Assembly: GCF_030269925.1 (NCBI RefSeq)
Contig: NC_085121.1
Span: 947,501-1,011,500 of the forward strand
DNA from: Bombyx mori
Taxonomy: Eukaryota; Arthropoda; Insecta; Lepidoptera; Bombycidae
Length of the DNA stretch: 64,000 nucleotides
Direction: 5' to 3'
Of the stretch, positions 21,661-33,181 are shown in pieces. Numbering within the stretch: position 1 is the first letter of the stretch; each line of letters begins with the position of its first letter. The notes beneath the pieces are model-generated. The model was not told the DNA's origin, did no database searches, and was given only the letters and a program-made list of their open reading frames with translations. Position numbers and translations under genes: made by a program.

Positions 21661-24600
21661 CCTCTGATTGGGTACTGGGATTCTGGAATGTAACAAAGCG
21701 TTAGCATTAAATAAGTTTTGCTATTTAAAATCATTTTGACTAACTTGGGCAGTCAAAAAAAGTTTAGCTTGTAAATTTTTTTATTGCCGTATAGACTGAC
21801 GAGCATATGGCCCACCAGATGGTAAGTGGTTACTGTCGGTCATGAATGTCATCAATGCCAGGGACAGAGCCAAGCCGCTGCGTACCGCTAAGTACTCTCC
21901 ACAAGCCTCGTTTGAAGGACATGTCATTGCGCTCGGGAAATACCGTGGAGTTCATTCCAAACCCGGATGGTACGTGGCAAACAAAAAAAAATCTAACAAG
22001 TCTTTATTTGTTATAAACAAATCGATTAAATTTTATCAATTTGTGATTCCAGAAAATTTAGAAAATGCTTTATTAAAAATAAAATATAGGATAGTTAGTA
22101 TGTTATTGCCATCTACAGGAGCAATGAGAAACTAATCGAAGCGAGGCCATCTAGTGGCCGGCGTCCGTAAACATTTTTGTTGAGTGCTTGAGTTGCATCT
22201 ATCTACTAACTAATTTATGTGTATTATCTGTGATGTTTTGTGCGGCACGTTTCAGTCTCTAGCCGGTGCTTGGAGACATTGGTCGTGTTCACGTTGCTTT
22301 CCAGGATATTTAGTCACTGATCACCCAGCTTCTGAATGTGTGAGAAGCGTACTGTTATAAGACGGCCCTGCATCCTTTACTGCTAACACGCCCCTATTTT
22401 TCTGCTCAGTCAGTATTTTCAGTGGCAAGCAGTAAACCATAGTTCCTAATAGCTTCAGTCCATTTTCGATCTCCGTCGCGACAACACGTTTGTTGGTATA
22501 ACTCGAAAATTGTATCCTTCAATATCCTATATTAAATTGATAATTAATTAAAAGCCAATAAACCGTGTTTTGTGAAAACTTCTTTTTTTTAAAAAAAGGG
22601 AAAATCCCGAATCCCCATAACAGTACGGTGTGTACTCTGTCGCGGTAGTTGAGTGAGATGGGGCGAGGTAGGGGTGAGGCGGGGTGAGGTGGGCGAGACT
22701 GACCCGTAGAAGGCGGGGAAGCTGGTGTCGGCGTTGAAGTGGAAGTTGACCGGCGTCTTGGGCGAGGCGCAGGAGTAGGCGAGGTAGTCGAGCGCGGCGC
22801 GCGGGTGCGGGTGCGACAGCGCGGGCTCCGACGCCGAGCGCGTGATCTTGGGCACCAGCCGCAGCACCGCCTCCAGCGCCGCCAGCACCTGCCGCACCAC
22901 GCGCCTTACACACCGCTCCCTTCTCGCACTCACTGTTACTATTAGTGGTAGTAGTACTAGTACTACTACTAGTAGGAACACTTGTCCGCACGGGTAGGTA
23001 CCACCGCCCTGCCTGTTCCTGCCGTGAAACAGTAGTGCGTTTCGGTTTGAAGGGTGGGGCAGCCGTTGTAATTATACTATCGACGCTTGAAAGGCAAAGG
23101 TGACTAAAGGACAATAACTGCTTTGTACATAAATGATAGGCAATAACCATATTCAATGCGCAAAAAAATTTATTTCTAAGTCTGTTAAAATCATTTCAAT
23201 CCTACAGCTAGATTCGTTAAAATAGAATTTTTTTCAGGTATTTCAAGTTTAAATTACTTTACTGTAAGTTCACACATTGTCGCTTAGTCACGTTTGCCTT
23301 TCAAGCGTTGAGACCTTAGAACTCATATCTCAAGGTGGGGGGGCGGCATTTACGTTGTAGTTGTCTATGGGCTCCAGTAATCACTTAACACCAGGTGGTC
23401 TGTGAGCTCGTCCACCCATCTAAGCAATAAAAAAAAACATTATTTTAAATATTTTTCAGTTTTCGCGGTCAGGCACAGTTTTTTATTTATTGCTCAGATG
23501 GGTGGAGGAGGTGACGGCCCACCTGGTGTTGAGTGGCATGAGTTGTAAGAGTGCGGTAGAGTGCGGTAGAGCGCGGTACCTGGCGGAAGAGCGGTCGCGC
23601 GGCGCGGTCGAAGGCGACGCACTCGGAGAAGGTGCGCTTGAGCTGCGCGGGCGCGTCGGGGCGCAGGCGCCGCACGTCGGGGCGCAGGCGGCCGCGCCCC
23701 ACCAGCCACAGGATCTGGTCCTTGTTGTTGAGGTGCGAGTAGGGCAGCTCGCCCGCCATGAGCTCGTACAGCACCACGCCGTACGAGTACACGTCCGAGT
23801 GGAACGTGTAGGGCGCCGGCTCCTCCATGCGGATCACCTCGGGCGCCATCCACAGGATGCTGCCCGTGGGCTGCTGCCACTGCACGCCGCCTGACGACGA
23901 CGACTCTGACGCATCAGTTCAACAGCTTGCTCACTTATTTATTTTGATTTCAAATTTCAAATATATATAAAAATGAATTGCTGTTCATTAGTCTCACTAA
24001 AGCTCGAGAACAGCTGGACCGATTTGGCTAATTTTGGTCTTTAATTATTTGTGGAAGTCCAGAGAAGGCTTAAATGGTAGATAAATATGAAAATACTCGG
24101 AATTAAATAAAAATAACAATTTTGTTTTTCCTTTGATGTGTCCCCCGTCGGACGGATTCCTTAGAATAGACAGGACAACACGAAGGCTATCCTTCCAACA
24201 TGCATTCAAGTCCAAATAATTTTAAAAATATTACACAATAAATATGAAAATAAATATCTATATCATACCTGACCACCGAACTTTAGCAGTAGCAAGTCCA
24301 AAGTCTCCAATCTTTACCGACCAGTCATCTCTCAAAAATATGTTATTTGATTTCAAATCTCTGTAATGGATAAATACAAGTTAATTGGCAACGCTTGATA
24401 TTAATTTTTTTCCCACTGTCTATTAATGCTAGACTTTATCAAACATCGAATGGAATCGAAATTAATACAATTTACTTCAATATTATGAATAAACAAGCCG
24501 TACTCGCCCGCTTCGCTGGGAATTTAAAATTAACATTATTATTTATTGTCATTATTATTAGGGAGTCCAACACTCATATAAATATTAGCCTATCCATTAA

Positions 24601-27600
24601 GTACATGTATTTTCTACATGGATACCAAATTTCAAGTGAAGCAGATGCATGGTTCAGTAGTTATAACGGAACATTCGTAAAAACCACTGTAGATTTAAAA
24701 GCTACACTATTCCCGAGTGACATAGGCGATAATCATTTTTGAAAAAAATTAGGGACTCTTACTAAAACTCCAATAGTGTAACCCAAGGTGTAAAAAAATT
24801 ACCTAAAGTATTCTTTAGATCGCGTGCCCTGCGAAAACTATTGATGATAGAATAAAATAATGTACTACGACTTTGTAGAACACATAATTATTCACAAAAA
24901 GTGTCGCGACAGCATATTTCTAACTATTATAGTTATGCCGCAATAAGTGTTCTTTTTTAAAAAAAAAAAAAACAACGTCAAATATCGTTGAAATTTTTGT
25001 TAAAGACCCGAGCGGAGCCGGAGCGGGGCGCTAGTACTAGTATAGAGTAGTGCGAGTTGGGGGAGACCTGTGTATGATGTTCTTGGCGTGCAGATAGTCC
25101 ATGCCCTGGGCCGTCTGCCTGGCCACGTCGATGAGGTATATGATGGGGAAGGGCGTCTCGAGCACGTGCAGGTGCTGGTAGAGCGACGAGCCCTCGCACC
25201 ACTGCGTCACGATGGCCAGCGACGGCTTCGACACGCAGCCCATGAACAGCAGGATGTTGCAGTGCCGCGTCTTACGAAGCACTGCCACCTGCAAATTTTT
25301 TTTGTAAGGGATTTTATGACCCTGTAACTAAGACCTTTAAATCATGTCTTATTTTAATTTATATTATTATTTTGATGAAAAATGATAATATAGAGTGAAA
25401 TGCAATGAAGATGATTAATTTGAGACATTAATCAACCGGGATGAAATTAAATGAAATTATATGGGCTGAAATATAATCTCAGTAAAATGGTGGTTTAGTT
25501 GATTACTGAGATTTTTTCAGATTACTTTTTGGAGAAACCCGAGAAGTTACGACCAGCGGCTTCGTTAAAATTTTTCCACATTTGTGCACTTTCACAGATA
25601 TTAAACAGTTAATAAACCACTGTTATTACACATTTAAACCTGAAAAAACACTAAATAGACAACATAAAACAAATGACACAACTTCACTCCTCGCGTTCCC
25701 GCCAAACAGTCCGTCACCTACCCTGCACCACGCAATGCAATACGACTACAGGTAACTCTACTTGACAAATAATTTGCAACAGGACTACTATTCGCTCGGT
25801 TACGCTGATATGCTCTCTCAAGACCGTCAGCTTAAGTAGGACCACTACTTAAGGTAAGCATGGAAAGGGAATATGGTTTTCTACTAAAATTCAATTTGCA
25901 CATTAATTCTTACTGTGTCGTGAAGAGTGCTTGCTACAATATCTATAATAATGCATTCTTCAGCACTTTTAACTCATACTGGGGCGCGTTATAAGTCACG
26001 ACCAGGCCGTGGAATCGTCCACAAGTCACAGTAAAAAAGCACAAAAGAACCGCAAATAAGATCTGAAATACGTACCTCATTTTTGAAAGCTTGCAGTTGT
26101 GCCGGAGTGGGTGTTTTGACATTCAACGTCTTCACAGCGACCGGGCCGTGCCAGTGCGCCTTGTACACCGTCCCGAAGCTCCCGGAGCCTGCGACGAGCG
26201 ACACGCGAGTACATACACTGCGTGGGGTGCACCCACTAGACCAGCGGTCGGGCAACTTTTTAAATTATTACCCCAAAATATTTTTGTGAAGTTGATATTA
26301 ATTACCCCATGGCAAAGAACAAAAAAAAAGAGATCGCTTCTTTCTAGCATCTTTCATATTATAGCCCCATGATAATTTTGAAAAGAAAACAATAACTAAA
26401 AATTTAATTTAAACATCATTTATTCAATTTATCAATGTAATACCTAGTAATACATAACGGTAATAATAGTAATATATTATATAATATACAGTTGAGGAAA
26501 AAAAATCGCCCCTACAGAAAATATAAGTAAATGATAATTTCTTGTTATTTTATGATTCATATGATATTTTTCTTGTCTTATTAGACGAAAAAACTAGTTT
26601 GAATTTAATATATAGCCCCCATAAAAAAACTTTTTTAATTTAAATGATTTTTTGTTCTATCTCATTCTTTCGCCGCCGAATCCTATACATTTATGTGTTT
26701 GTGTCTCTATGGACTTATTTTTTCGTTTCGTTTCATTTCGTTTCATCGAGTTTGAAATCACAACGATTCTAAAGAAGTTTCACCTTTTTACTTACAAAAG
26801 TTTCATTTTTACCCCCCCAAAACTTCATCTTACCCCATTTGGGGTAATTTACCCCGGTTCCCCGACCGCTGCACTAGACTGAGACTGAGATGCGGAGGGA
26901 CTGACCTATCCTGGCGCCGATGAGTATCTCGTCGGCCGGGATGACCCAGTCATCGTAGCTCTCCCGCGGCGACAGCGCGTTCTTCCACGACTCGTCCGCA
27001 GAGCGCGCGCGCGCCCGCCGCGGCCGCAGCGTGCCCGTCGGAGACGTCTGCGGCACAGTTGTATTCTCGTGTTCAACCTTTTTACTGATTGTAGGGCCTC
27101 TTGTGAGTCCGCACCACCAGGAGGGTGGGGTAGATGCCACCACCCTGCCTATTTCTGCCGTGAAGCAGTAATACATTCCGGTTTGAAGGGCGGCGCAGCC
27201 GTTGTATCTATACTGATACCTTAGAACTCATATCTCAAGTGAATTTTTATTATTTTTATATTATTGCTCTTGTAGGCAGACGAGCATACGGCCCACCTGA
27301 TGGTGAGTGGTTACCGTCGCCCATGGACTTCAGCAATGCCAGGAGGCAGAGCCAAGCCGCTGCCTACCTACATTTACGTTGTAGATGTCTACGGACTCCG
27401 CTAACTACTTAACACCAAGTGAGCTGTGAGCTCGTCCACCCAGCTAAGCAATAAATAAATATATACACTTCACATTACATGACCATATGTGTACGCGGTT
27501 TTATCCATTGGGTTTGAGTATATTAGATTTCTTCGAGAACTATTCGCATAGCTTTTTCTAATGTTATAGATTCAAAGCTCAGGCTCTTACTCCATGACCA

Positions 27601-30600
27601 GACCTCTTTCGTGTTTATATGATTACCTACATCTTAATTGTTTGTCAATTTAAATAGCAGTAATGTAAATGTTATAAGTGTGCAATAAGAGGATGATGTG
27701 TGTGGTGTAGTGTCGAGTGTCGTGATGCGTCACCTGCGTGCTGTGGCTGTGCGGATGGTCGCTGTCGTCCGCCTCGTCCTTGCTGGGCCCGCTCGAGCTC
27801 AGATAGTTCGACGACTGCGTGGAGTTGTCGCTGCCGTGCTGTACGCCCAGCAACAATATAACGACTTCACTAATATTAAGACAGTGTTGTTTTTTTTAAG
27901 CTATTGCATAGATTTTATCGCGGGCCTGAGCGCGGCGACCGAATCATGAAATTCCGTAACGAAAAAAATCTTACACCCCTCACTCCGCCTACCATGTAGC
28001 TCGCGTTCAACACATTCACACGTTGCGCTTGTGTAGTGTTCGTGAATAAGCGCGTGGCGTGACGTCACACTGCATGCGCATCATGAAAAGTCTGCCCATC
28101 TCTCTCTCACGCGGTCTAGCTTATGAGTGTGAAGGGGACAGTTAAGGTTTTGCTTTTATTAATATTTAATATAGCGTCTTCTTGTTTTATTATTGTTTTA
28201 ATATTAAATTGTCATTGTCTAATTATAATTGCATAAGTTGATAAAAAATGCTATGCAATAGCTTTATCGCGGCAGTTCCCGATTGCCACACGTTTTTTTT
28301 TTATTGCTTAGATGGGTGGACGAGCTCACAATCCACCTGGTATTAAGTGGTTACTGGACCCCACAGACATCCACAACGTAAATGCGCCACCCACCTTGAG
28401 ATATAAGTTCTAAGATCTCAAGTATAGTTACAACGGCTGCCCCACCCTTCAAACCGAAACGCATTACTGCTTCACGGCAGAAATAGGCAGGGTGGTGGTA
28501 CCCACTCGCGCGGCCTCACAAGAGGTCCTCTACCACTAGTAAAAATTATTATTTTAAATGATCAAATGCTGTTTTGATAAATATCAGAAAAATGTAGGGT
28601 AGACGCTGTAATGCCAAAGTATGAAATGGTGGTACGTCAGAGTCGGGCCGTCACTTAGTCAGTCGGAACGAAACTGTCAGTTTAACCTGTCATTGTGAAA
28701 ATTATTTGTTTAGAGTTTCAATAATTCTGCTAATTCCAGTTTAAGAGCGGTAATGTACTAAGTACAACGGTATGCGGTCCCTCGTGCAGCGTCACGCCTC
28801 CGCTGATTAATAATCGAGTTACATTTCGTTTATGAAACAGAAGAATAGATTATTTTGATGTTTTCATATATATTTTCGAATAAAATTATGTTAAATAAAT
28901 AATAATACTAAGCGAGGGTTCGTATTCTATGATTGTCGCTGAACTTTAGAGTTAGTCTAACTAATTGTTACGAACGTTAGTCTCACTAGAACCTCTGTAC
29001 CTGTATCCACACCAGTGTGCCTAGTGCGAGTTTTTTGAACGTTCTCGATAGCGTAAAAGTCAACTCTATGCAGTTAGAACAGCGCCCCTAGCGGCAAACG
29101 TAGGCAAACATTCCAACTCCATATAACTGTGAGTTAACTTTTACGCTAACGAAAACGTTAAAAAACTCGCACTAAGCACACAGGACCATAATTGTGTTGA
29201 TGGTTAGAAAAACTATATTACCTGACTGTAGCATTTTTGATGTTCAGCTAGCGTCAAAGGCTTCTGCACCATGTTGATGCAAACATTTGGAGCAGAATTT
29301 GATCGGTCTTGCTGGTTCAATGAACGTGGGTGTGGTTGTCTGGTGGACAAAATAAACAGATTACAGACATTAACAATAGAGAATTGTATAACGTATGACA
29401 CAGAGAGTTGACACAAAAATGAAGAAAAACTAGTTTTTTAAATTAGTGTATATATTAATGGAACCAAAACTTGTCAAATGTACATACTGAGATCTTAGAA
29501 CTTATATCTCAAGGTGGATGGCGCATTTACGTTGTGGATGTCTATGGGGTCCAGTAACCACTTAACACCAGGTGGGCTGTGAGCTCATCCATCCATCTAA
29601 GCAATAAAAAAAAAAACGCCAACTCTTTTTTCCTACCTATTCGTTGGTAGTATACAGGGCAATTCCAGCTACGATCGGACGGGTAGGTGAGCTCACGGGT
29701 TCAACCTGACAGAATTTGCTAACACCAGCCCTAGCAAGAGCAGTGCTTCGCTGAATCTACCACCGGATCGGAATAGCGACCCACCGACAAGATCTGGCGA
29801 GAAACTCAGTAGGCTGTATCTATGGGTTAGTTCACTCGTGGAATCGACGAGTTCCACGAGAACCGGTGCTGGAGGCCTAAAAGCACCGAGAGTAAATCCG
29901 GTGGATCCGACAAGACATGTTTTGGGCGACGGCGGTTTTGCATTGACCCGTCGCTTGGGCAGGATAAGTAATTAGCGGCGGTACACACTAAGCGGATTAT
30001 CGTGTCGCGCCGCTTTGTCGAAGTAGTGTTCTGACACTACCTTAAGATGCTTACGTATAGGTTCTAAATTTAGGTCGTCGTGAAGGTCAACATTCCTCAC
30101 GTACCACGATGCTCCGGCGGCTATCCTGCAGAAACGGGATTGGATGACCTCAAGAGAGTTTATGTGCATGCGCGCCCCGTGAGCGAACACTAAGCTTGCA
30201 TAGGTGTCGACGGAAATTTTATGCTACTCACTTGCTTTGGTCTCCTCTCATCCCAGGATGGTACCCGAAGTGGGGAGGATAGTGTAGAATGCCAGCTTGA
30301 GTTTCTGGGTTCTGTGCCAACAGTGCTGCATAATATGTATCTGTCATACGTACCTGTCGAAACGAAATACAAATCATTATAATTATCATGATTACAAGTC
30401 TTAATAACGAAAACGGTTAGTATATAATATTGTTTTTTTTTGCTTATACTAAATATGCTACTAGCGTCAAGATATACTAGATACACCGAACGTTTAGGCG
30501 ATCTCAAGGGATTAAACCTGACGATTTTGCTAACACTAACTCTAGCAAGGGCAGACTTCGCTGAGAAGATCCAGCGAGGAACTCAGTGGGCTGTTTCTGT

Positions 30601-33181
30601 AGTTATATTTTCGCGACGAACCCTTCGTCGCAATGGAGGGGTCTGACGAGAACGGTGACTGGTGGTTGGAGTATCTAAAAGCACCGATAGTGGATCGGGA
30701 GGATTCGAGGTGACGTGTTTTGGGCGACGGTGCTTGTTTACCATTTGGTCTGCAGGCTCGGTTATGTTTACTCATGTTAAGTAACAATATAAAAACATAT
30801 ATAGCTTTCCAATGTCAAACCCTGGAATGGAAACTTAACAGCGATTACCACCTAATTGGTTAAAGCCTTTTAGGGTAAGTAAACTAAATTACTGTGCCAC
30901 TGGGTTGATTTGAAATTATTGTTTAAGATGTTTTGCATTATGAGATGAAAGTATACTTCTTTTTGTCTCAATCAGTCTGATGTTTGGGACACTTAAAACA
31001 CAGTAAGCAATCCAGTAAATGTTTTTTATAAATTCTATAGGGAGCCCCACTTCCTTCAAAGTTAGTAAGTAAGTAGTTATTAATTACTATTTCATATCAA
31101 TAGGCAAAGAAAAAGTTCAGTACCTTATTCTGTTTCATAGGTCAAACTGTTCTTTGGTTTAGTAATGATTATAAAACATAGAAAGACATTATAAGAAAAG
31201 AAATACAAAATACTTAACAACAAATAGATAAAATTACAACATAAACCTAGAGTTTGTAATAATATAAACTAACCTGATGGCACATACTAGGAACTTTATC
31301 AGCGCATCTCTGGTGAAACTTGAAGTTACACTGCGAGCAGTAAAATCCATTGAAGAGTAGTCGCCTGCAGCACTCACAGAAAGCTAATGTGAAGAATGTC
31401 TTACGGGCGAATTGATGTGAGATGTGAGTCATTATAGGTAGCCCGTCAAGAGTCCGAACTGTTACCTGAGCAATCAACGGGATAAACATTAGCATTGATT
31501 ATCAATAAAAAAGTAATCACTCATGAGTAATCACTCTTAATTCAAAAAACAAAAACAACGAGCAATATTAAAGTTGTGTGTTGATTTGATGTTTGATATG
31601 GCCCATTACTGAGTTAATGAGAAAATTACTATGAGTTTATTCATCTTGCTCCTGAAGGTTTGGAACTAGTTAATATCAGAATTGGGATACTGTATATGAA
31701 TGTAGTGGAATATCTATCAAGTGCCACCAGATGCCATCTTCAGATTGTTTATAGAAGTGGACATTTTGACCACACTTAAAAGGTCATGTTCATCCACAGA
31801 ATATGTCCTTGGTAAAAAGATGTAATGGGCAAAAGTATATAAGATCATATATGAGGTCTATAAAATCAAAGGCAGCTAAACACCATAATGTCGTAAAATG
31901 TATTAACAATGGCTCTATCTTATTTAGTTAGTTGAACATGCTTTAGTGTTTTCATGTTATAACAAATGCAGCTTAATCTCTAACAAATTCAGTTCAAAAA
32001 AGTTAAGTTTACTCTGCATTAAGTACTATTAAACGAAGTTTTATCATTTGAAATTCAGATTATTAGTAATATTCTCATTCTTTATAAATATGTTTTAAAA
32101 TAAAGAATATTGTAGCTATACAAACAAAGTTATTTCAGATTCTCAAACCGGGAGTGTTGCTAACACTGGCCCTAGCAAGAGCAGTACTTCGATGGATCGG
32201 GAGGATCCGTAATGACGTGTTTAGGGCCGATTTTTGTAGTTTACCTGAATATTTGACAGACTTGGATATAGCTGCCTTTGATTTTATAGGCCTCATATAT
32301 ATTTTTTATTAAATATATATTTATCACCATTCTGAGTAGGTATTTATTTTAATTCAACTATTCACAAAAATAAAGATTGCAATAAGATTTTTTATCATCG
32401 ACCCCAGTTTACAGTTTATGGAATCATACCAGTTTTTTTTCACAATCCTAGAAGTGAATTATTTTTATACACATTTTCCTGACTGTTTATGAAAAAGTAA
32501 ATGTTAAAATGAGTAAAAAATCAGGGAAAAACATGTTGTAAGCTTTATAAGTAATTAGTAGTTATTGTTTTATTAGTAATTAAGGGATGATTAGTGTACA
32601 CTGACCTCTTCTGCATCAATAGTGGTTATATCAATGTCCCACGGTATAACTTGGTTGTAGCCCGTCCTCACAACCTCACACATCTCGCAGGTCAGGTTCC
32701 GCAATTTGAGCGCTTTGGAGAGAGCCACACGCAGTGTCACTCCCTCTTTGACCTGTACACTGGTTCGCTGCTGGTTCGGAAGATGGGCTCGCAGAAAAAC
32801 TTTCCGCTGACGAGTTAGAGTGTCAAACTTTTTTGAGTCATCAAAAAACGAGTACTCTTCGCTATGATCTGGAGAATCGGTTTGTAATAATTCTCGTAAA
32901 TGCCTCTCCCGCTGCTCCAGCGTATGTAGCTTTGACGTTAGCTCCTGATACTCAATTAGATATAACGAAGGTGGGTGCTGGAAACCAGCGAATTTAGCAT
33001 TCAGCGCATCGATGTTGTGGCGAGTCACGTTTATAATGTTCTGTATATTCCTGATCTCGTACTCCGGATCCGCAGTCTCATCACTGTCCGTCGACGTCGA
33101 CATGTTGTCACTGTTAAGCGATAGCGCGGGTATATTTCCATTAATTCGTGCACAATTTTCTTTTTCGCTAGTTACTGCCAT
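21652..33181 (-). CDS. Raf: Raf serine/threonine kinase (B-Raf type), complete gene
   Basis: Coding exons: 33181-32606, 31465-31274, 30353-30232, 29339-29222, 27838-27734, 27047-26906, 26188-26076, 25288-25068, 24360-24269, 23890-23580, 22888-22704 and tentatively 21682-21652, all phase-compatible (735 residues). Domains in order: B-Raf-specific region ([11 protein letters not shown] to LEQRERHL), Ras-binding domain ([14 protein letters not shown] to CEMCEVVR), C1 zinc finger (HQFARKTFF to VPSMC), 14-3-3 motif RSNSAP, N-region RESYDDW, kinase domain ([27 protein letters not shown]), C-terminal 14-3-3 motif RSASEP. Raf relays Ras-GTP to MEK at the plasma membrane. The activation segment reads [13 protein letters not shown], so the positions of human B-Raf V600 and S602 are Ala and Val. 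The last exon is uncertain: reading through instead of splicing at 22703 would end at 22589 (763 residues). Confidence 0.93.
21776..21985 (-). repeat. Non-LTR retrotransposon tail fragment
   Basis: Another copy of the tail family seen at position 1 and 53393, with terminal codons (FPERYDMSF-like) on the minus strand. Diverged. Confidence 0.65.
21986..22588. other. Spacer downstream of Raf exon 11
   Basis: Non-coding. If the distal last exon is used, this is intron of Raf. No feature supported. Confidence 0.35.
22979..23432 (+). repeat. Bm1 SINE split by a MITE
   Basis: Bm1 body at 22985-23079, interrupted by the element at 23084-23307, and resuming at 23308 with TTGAGACCTTAGAACTC to the A tail at about 23430. 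It lies in a Raf intron, between exons 11 and 10. Confidence 0.8.
23084..23307. mobile_element. 224-bp MITE with 25-bp TIRs, inserted in Bm1
   Basis: Inverted ends CGCTTGAAAGGCAAA(G/C)GTGACTAA, flanked by TCGA at 23080-23083 and TTGA at 23308-23311, possibly a 4-bp target duplication with one change. No coding capacity. Superfamily not assigned. Confidence 0.7.
23480..23535 (-). repeat. Bm1 SINE tail fragment
   Basis: A short, diverged Bm1 3' end lies 45 bp from Raf exon 10, close to its splice donor. Confidence 0.5.
23958..24163 (+). mobile_element. Helitron-like fragment (Lep1 type), 3'-truncated
   Basis: Matches 7760-7965 closely (AATTGCTGTTCATTAGTCTC and the CCCGTCGGACGGATTCCTT block) but lacks the CTAGT end. 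Raf intron. Confidence 0.55.
24440..24740. repeat. Probable interspersed repeat in a Raf intron
   Basis: Contains TACTCGCCCGCTTCGCTGGG and phrases such as ACATGGATACCAAATTTCAA that I recognise as typical of lepidopteran interspersed repeats. There is no second copy in the window and the class is unknown. Confidence 0.35.
25375..25760 (+). repeat. Unclassified repeat ending in GCGTTCCCGCCAA
   Basis: Shares long blocks with 54635-54925 (same strand) and 45590-45880 (opposite strand): AATCTCAGTAAAATGGTGG, CCCACATTTGTGCACTTTCA and CTCCTCGCGTTCCCGCCAA. A CTCAGTAA...TTACTGAG stem is kept in all. It lies in a Raf intron. No ORF. Confidence 0.65.
26242..26871. mobile_element. hAT-type MITE in a Raf intron
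   Basis: Ends CAGCGGTCGGGCAAC and GTTCCCCGACCGCTG form the TIR. The perfect 8-bp duplication CACTAGAC flanks it (26234-26241 and 26872-26879). 630 bp, non-coding, with many CCCC/GGGG blocks. TIR start CAGNGGTC and 8-bp duplication fit hAT. Confidence 0.88.
27085..27465 (+). repeat. Bm1 SINE interrupted by a LINE tail
   Basis: Bm1 middle at 27085-27242, a minus-oriented LINE tail at about 27245-27366 (GTAGGCAGACGAGCATACGG), then Bm1 3' part at 27367-27465. The LINE tail is therefore younger than this Bm1 copy. Raf intron. Confidence 0.7.
28290..28545 (-). repeat. Bm1 SINE, 5'-truncated
   Basis: A long Bm1 body on the minus strand, from the T run (tail) to the CCTCTACCACTAG block. Raf intron. 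Confidence 0.82.
29013..29183. mobile_element. Palindromic MITE of the CAGTGTGC family, copy 3
   Basis: 171-bp fold-back with CAGTGTGCCTAGTGCGAG at the left and CGCACTAAGCACACAG at the right, and the AACAGCGCCCCTAGCGGC centre. It lies only 38 bp from Raf exon 4, next to its splice donor. Confidence 0.82.
29485..29611 (+). repeat. Bm1 SINE 3' end
   Basis: The last 125 bp of Bm1 with its A tail, in a Raf intron. Confidence 0.75.
29690..30192 (-). mobile_element. Jockey-clade LINE, 5'-truncated
   Basis: Minus strand: the terminal RT tail with [20 protein letters not shown] and [18 protein letters not shown], then a stop and a long 3' UTR with the GGATCGGAATAGCGACCCAC and GCTAACACCAGCCC blocks. 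The same 3' UTR family gives the fragments near 19705, 30495, 32145, 34740, 38950 and 59890. Raf intron. Confidence 0.75.
30495..30735 (-). repeat. Jockey-like LINE 3' UTR fragment
   Basis: Carries the GAGAAGATCCAGCGAGGAAC and GATCGGGAGGATTCGAGG blocks of the family at 29690, minus orientation, within a Raf intron. Confidence 0.55.
31500..32600. other. Raf intron 1, mostly unique sequence
   Basis: AT-rich, with a short Jockey-like LINE fragment at about 32145-32235 as the only repeat I can see. Confidence 0.45.

Noticed and set aside
22739..23894. GC-rich antisense frames across Raf exons 10 and 11
   Set aside because: High GC3 of the real exons removes stop codons on the other strand. These are shadows.
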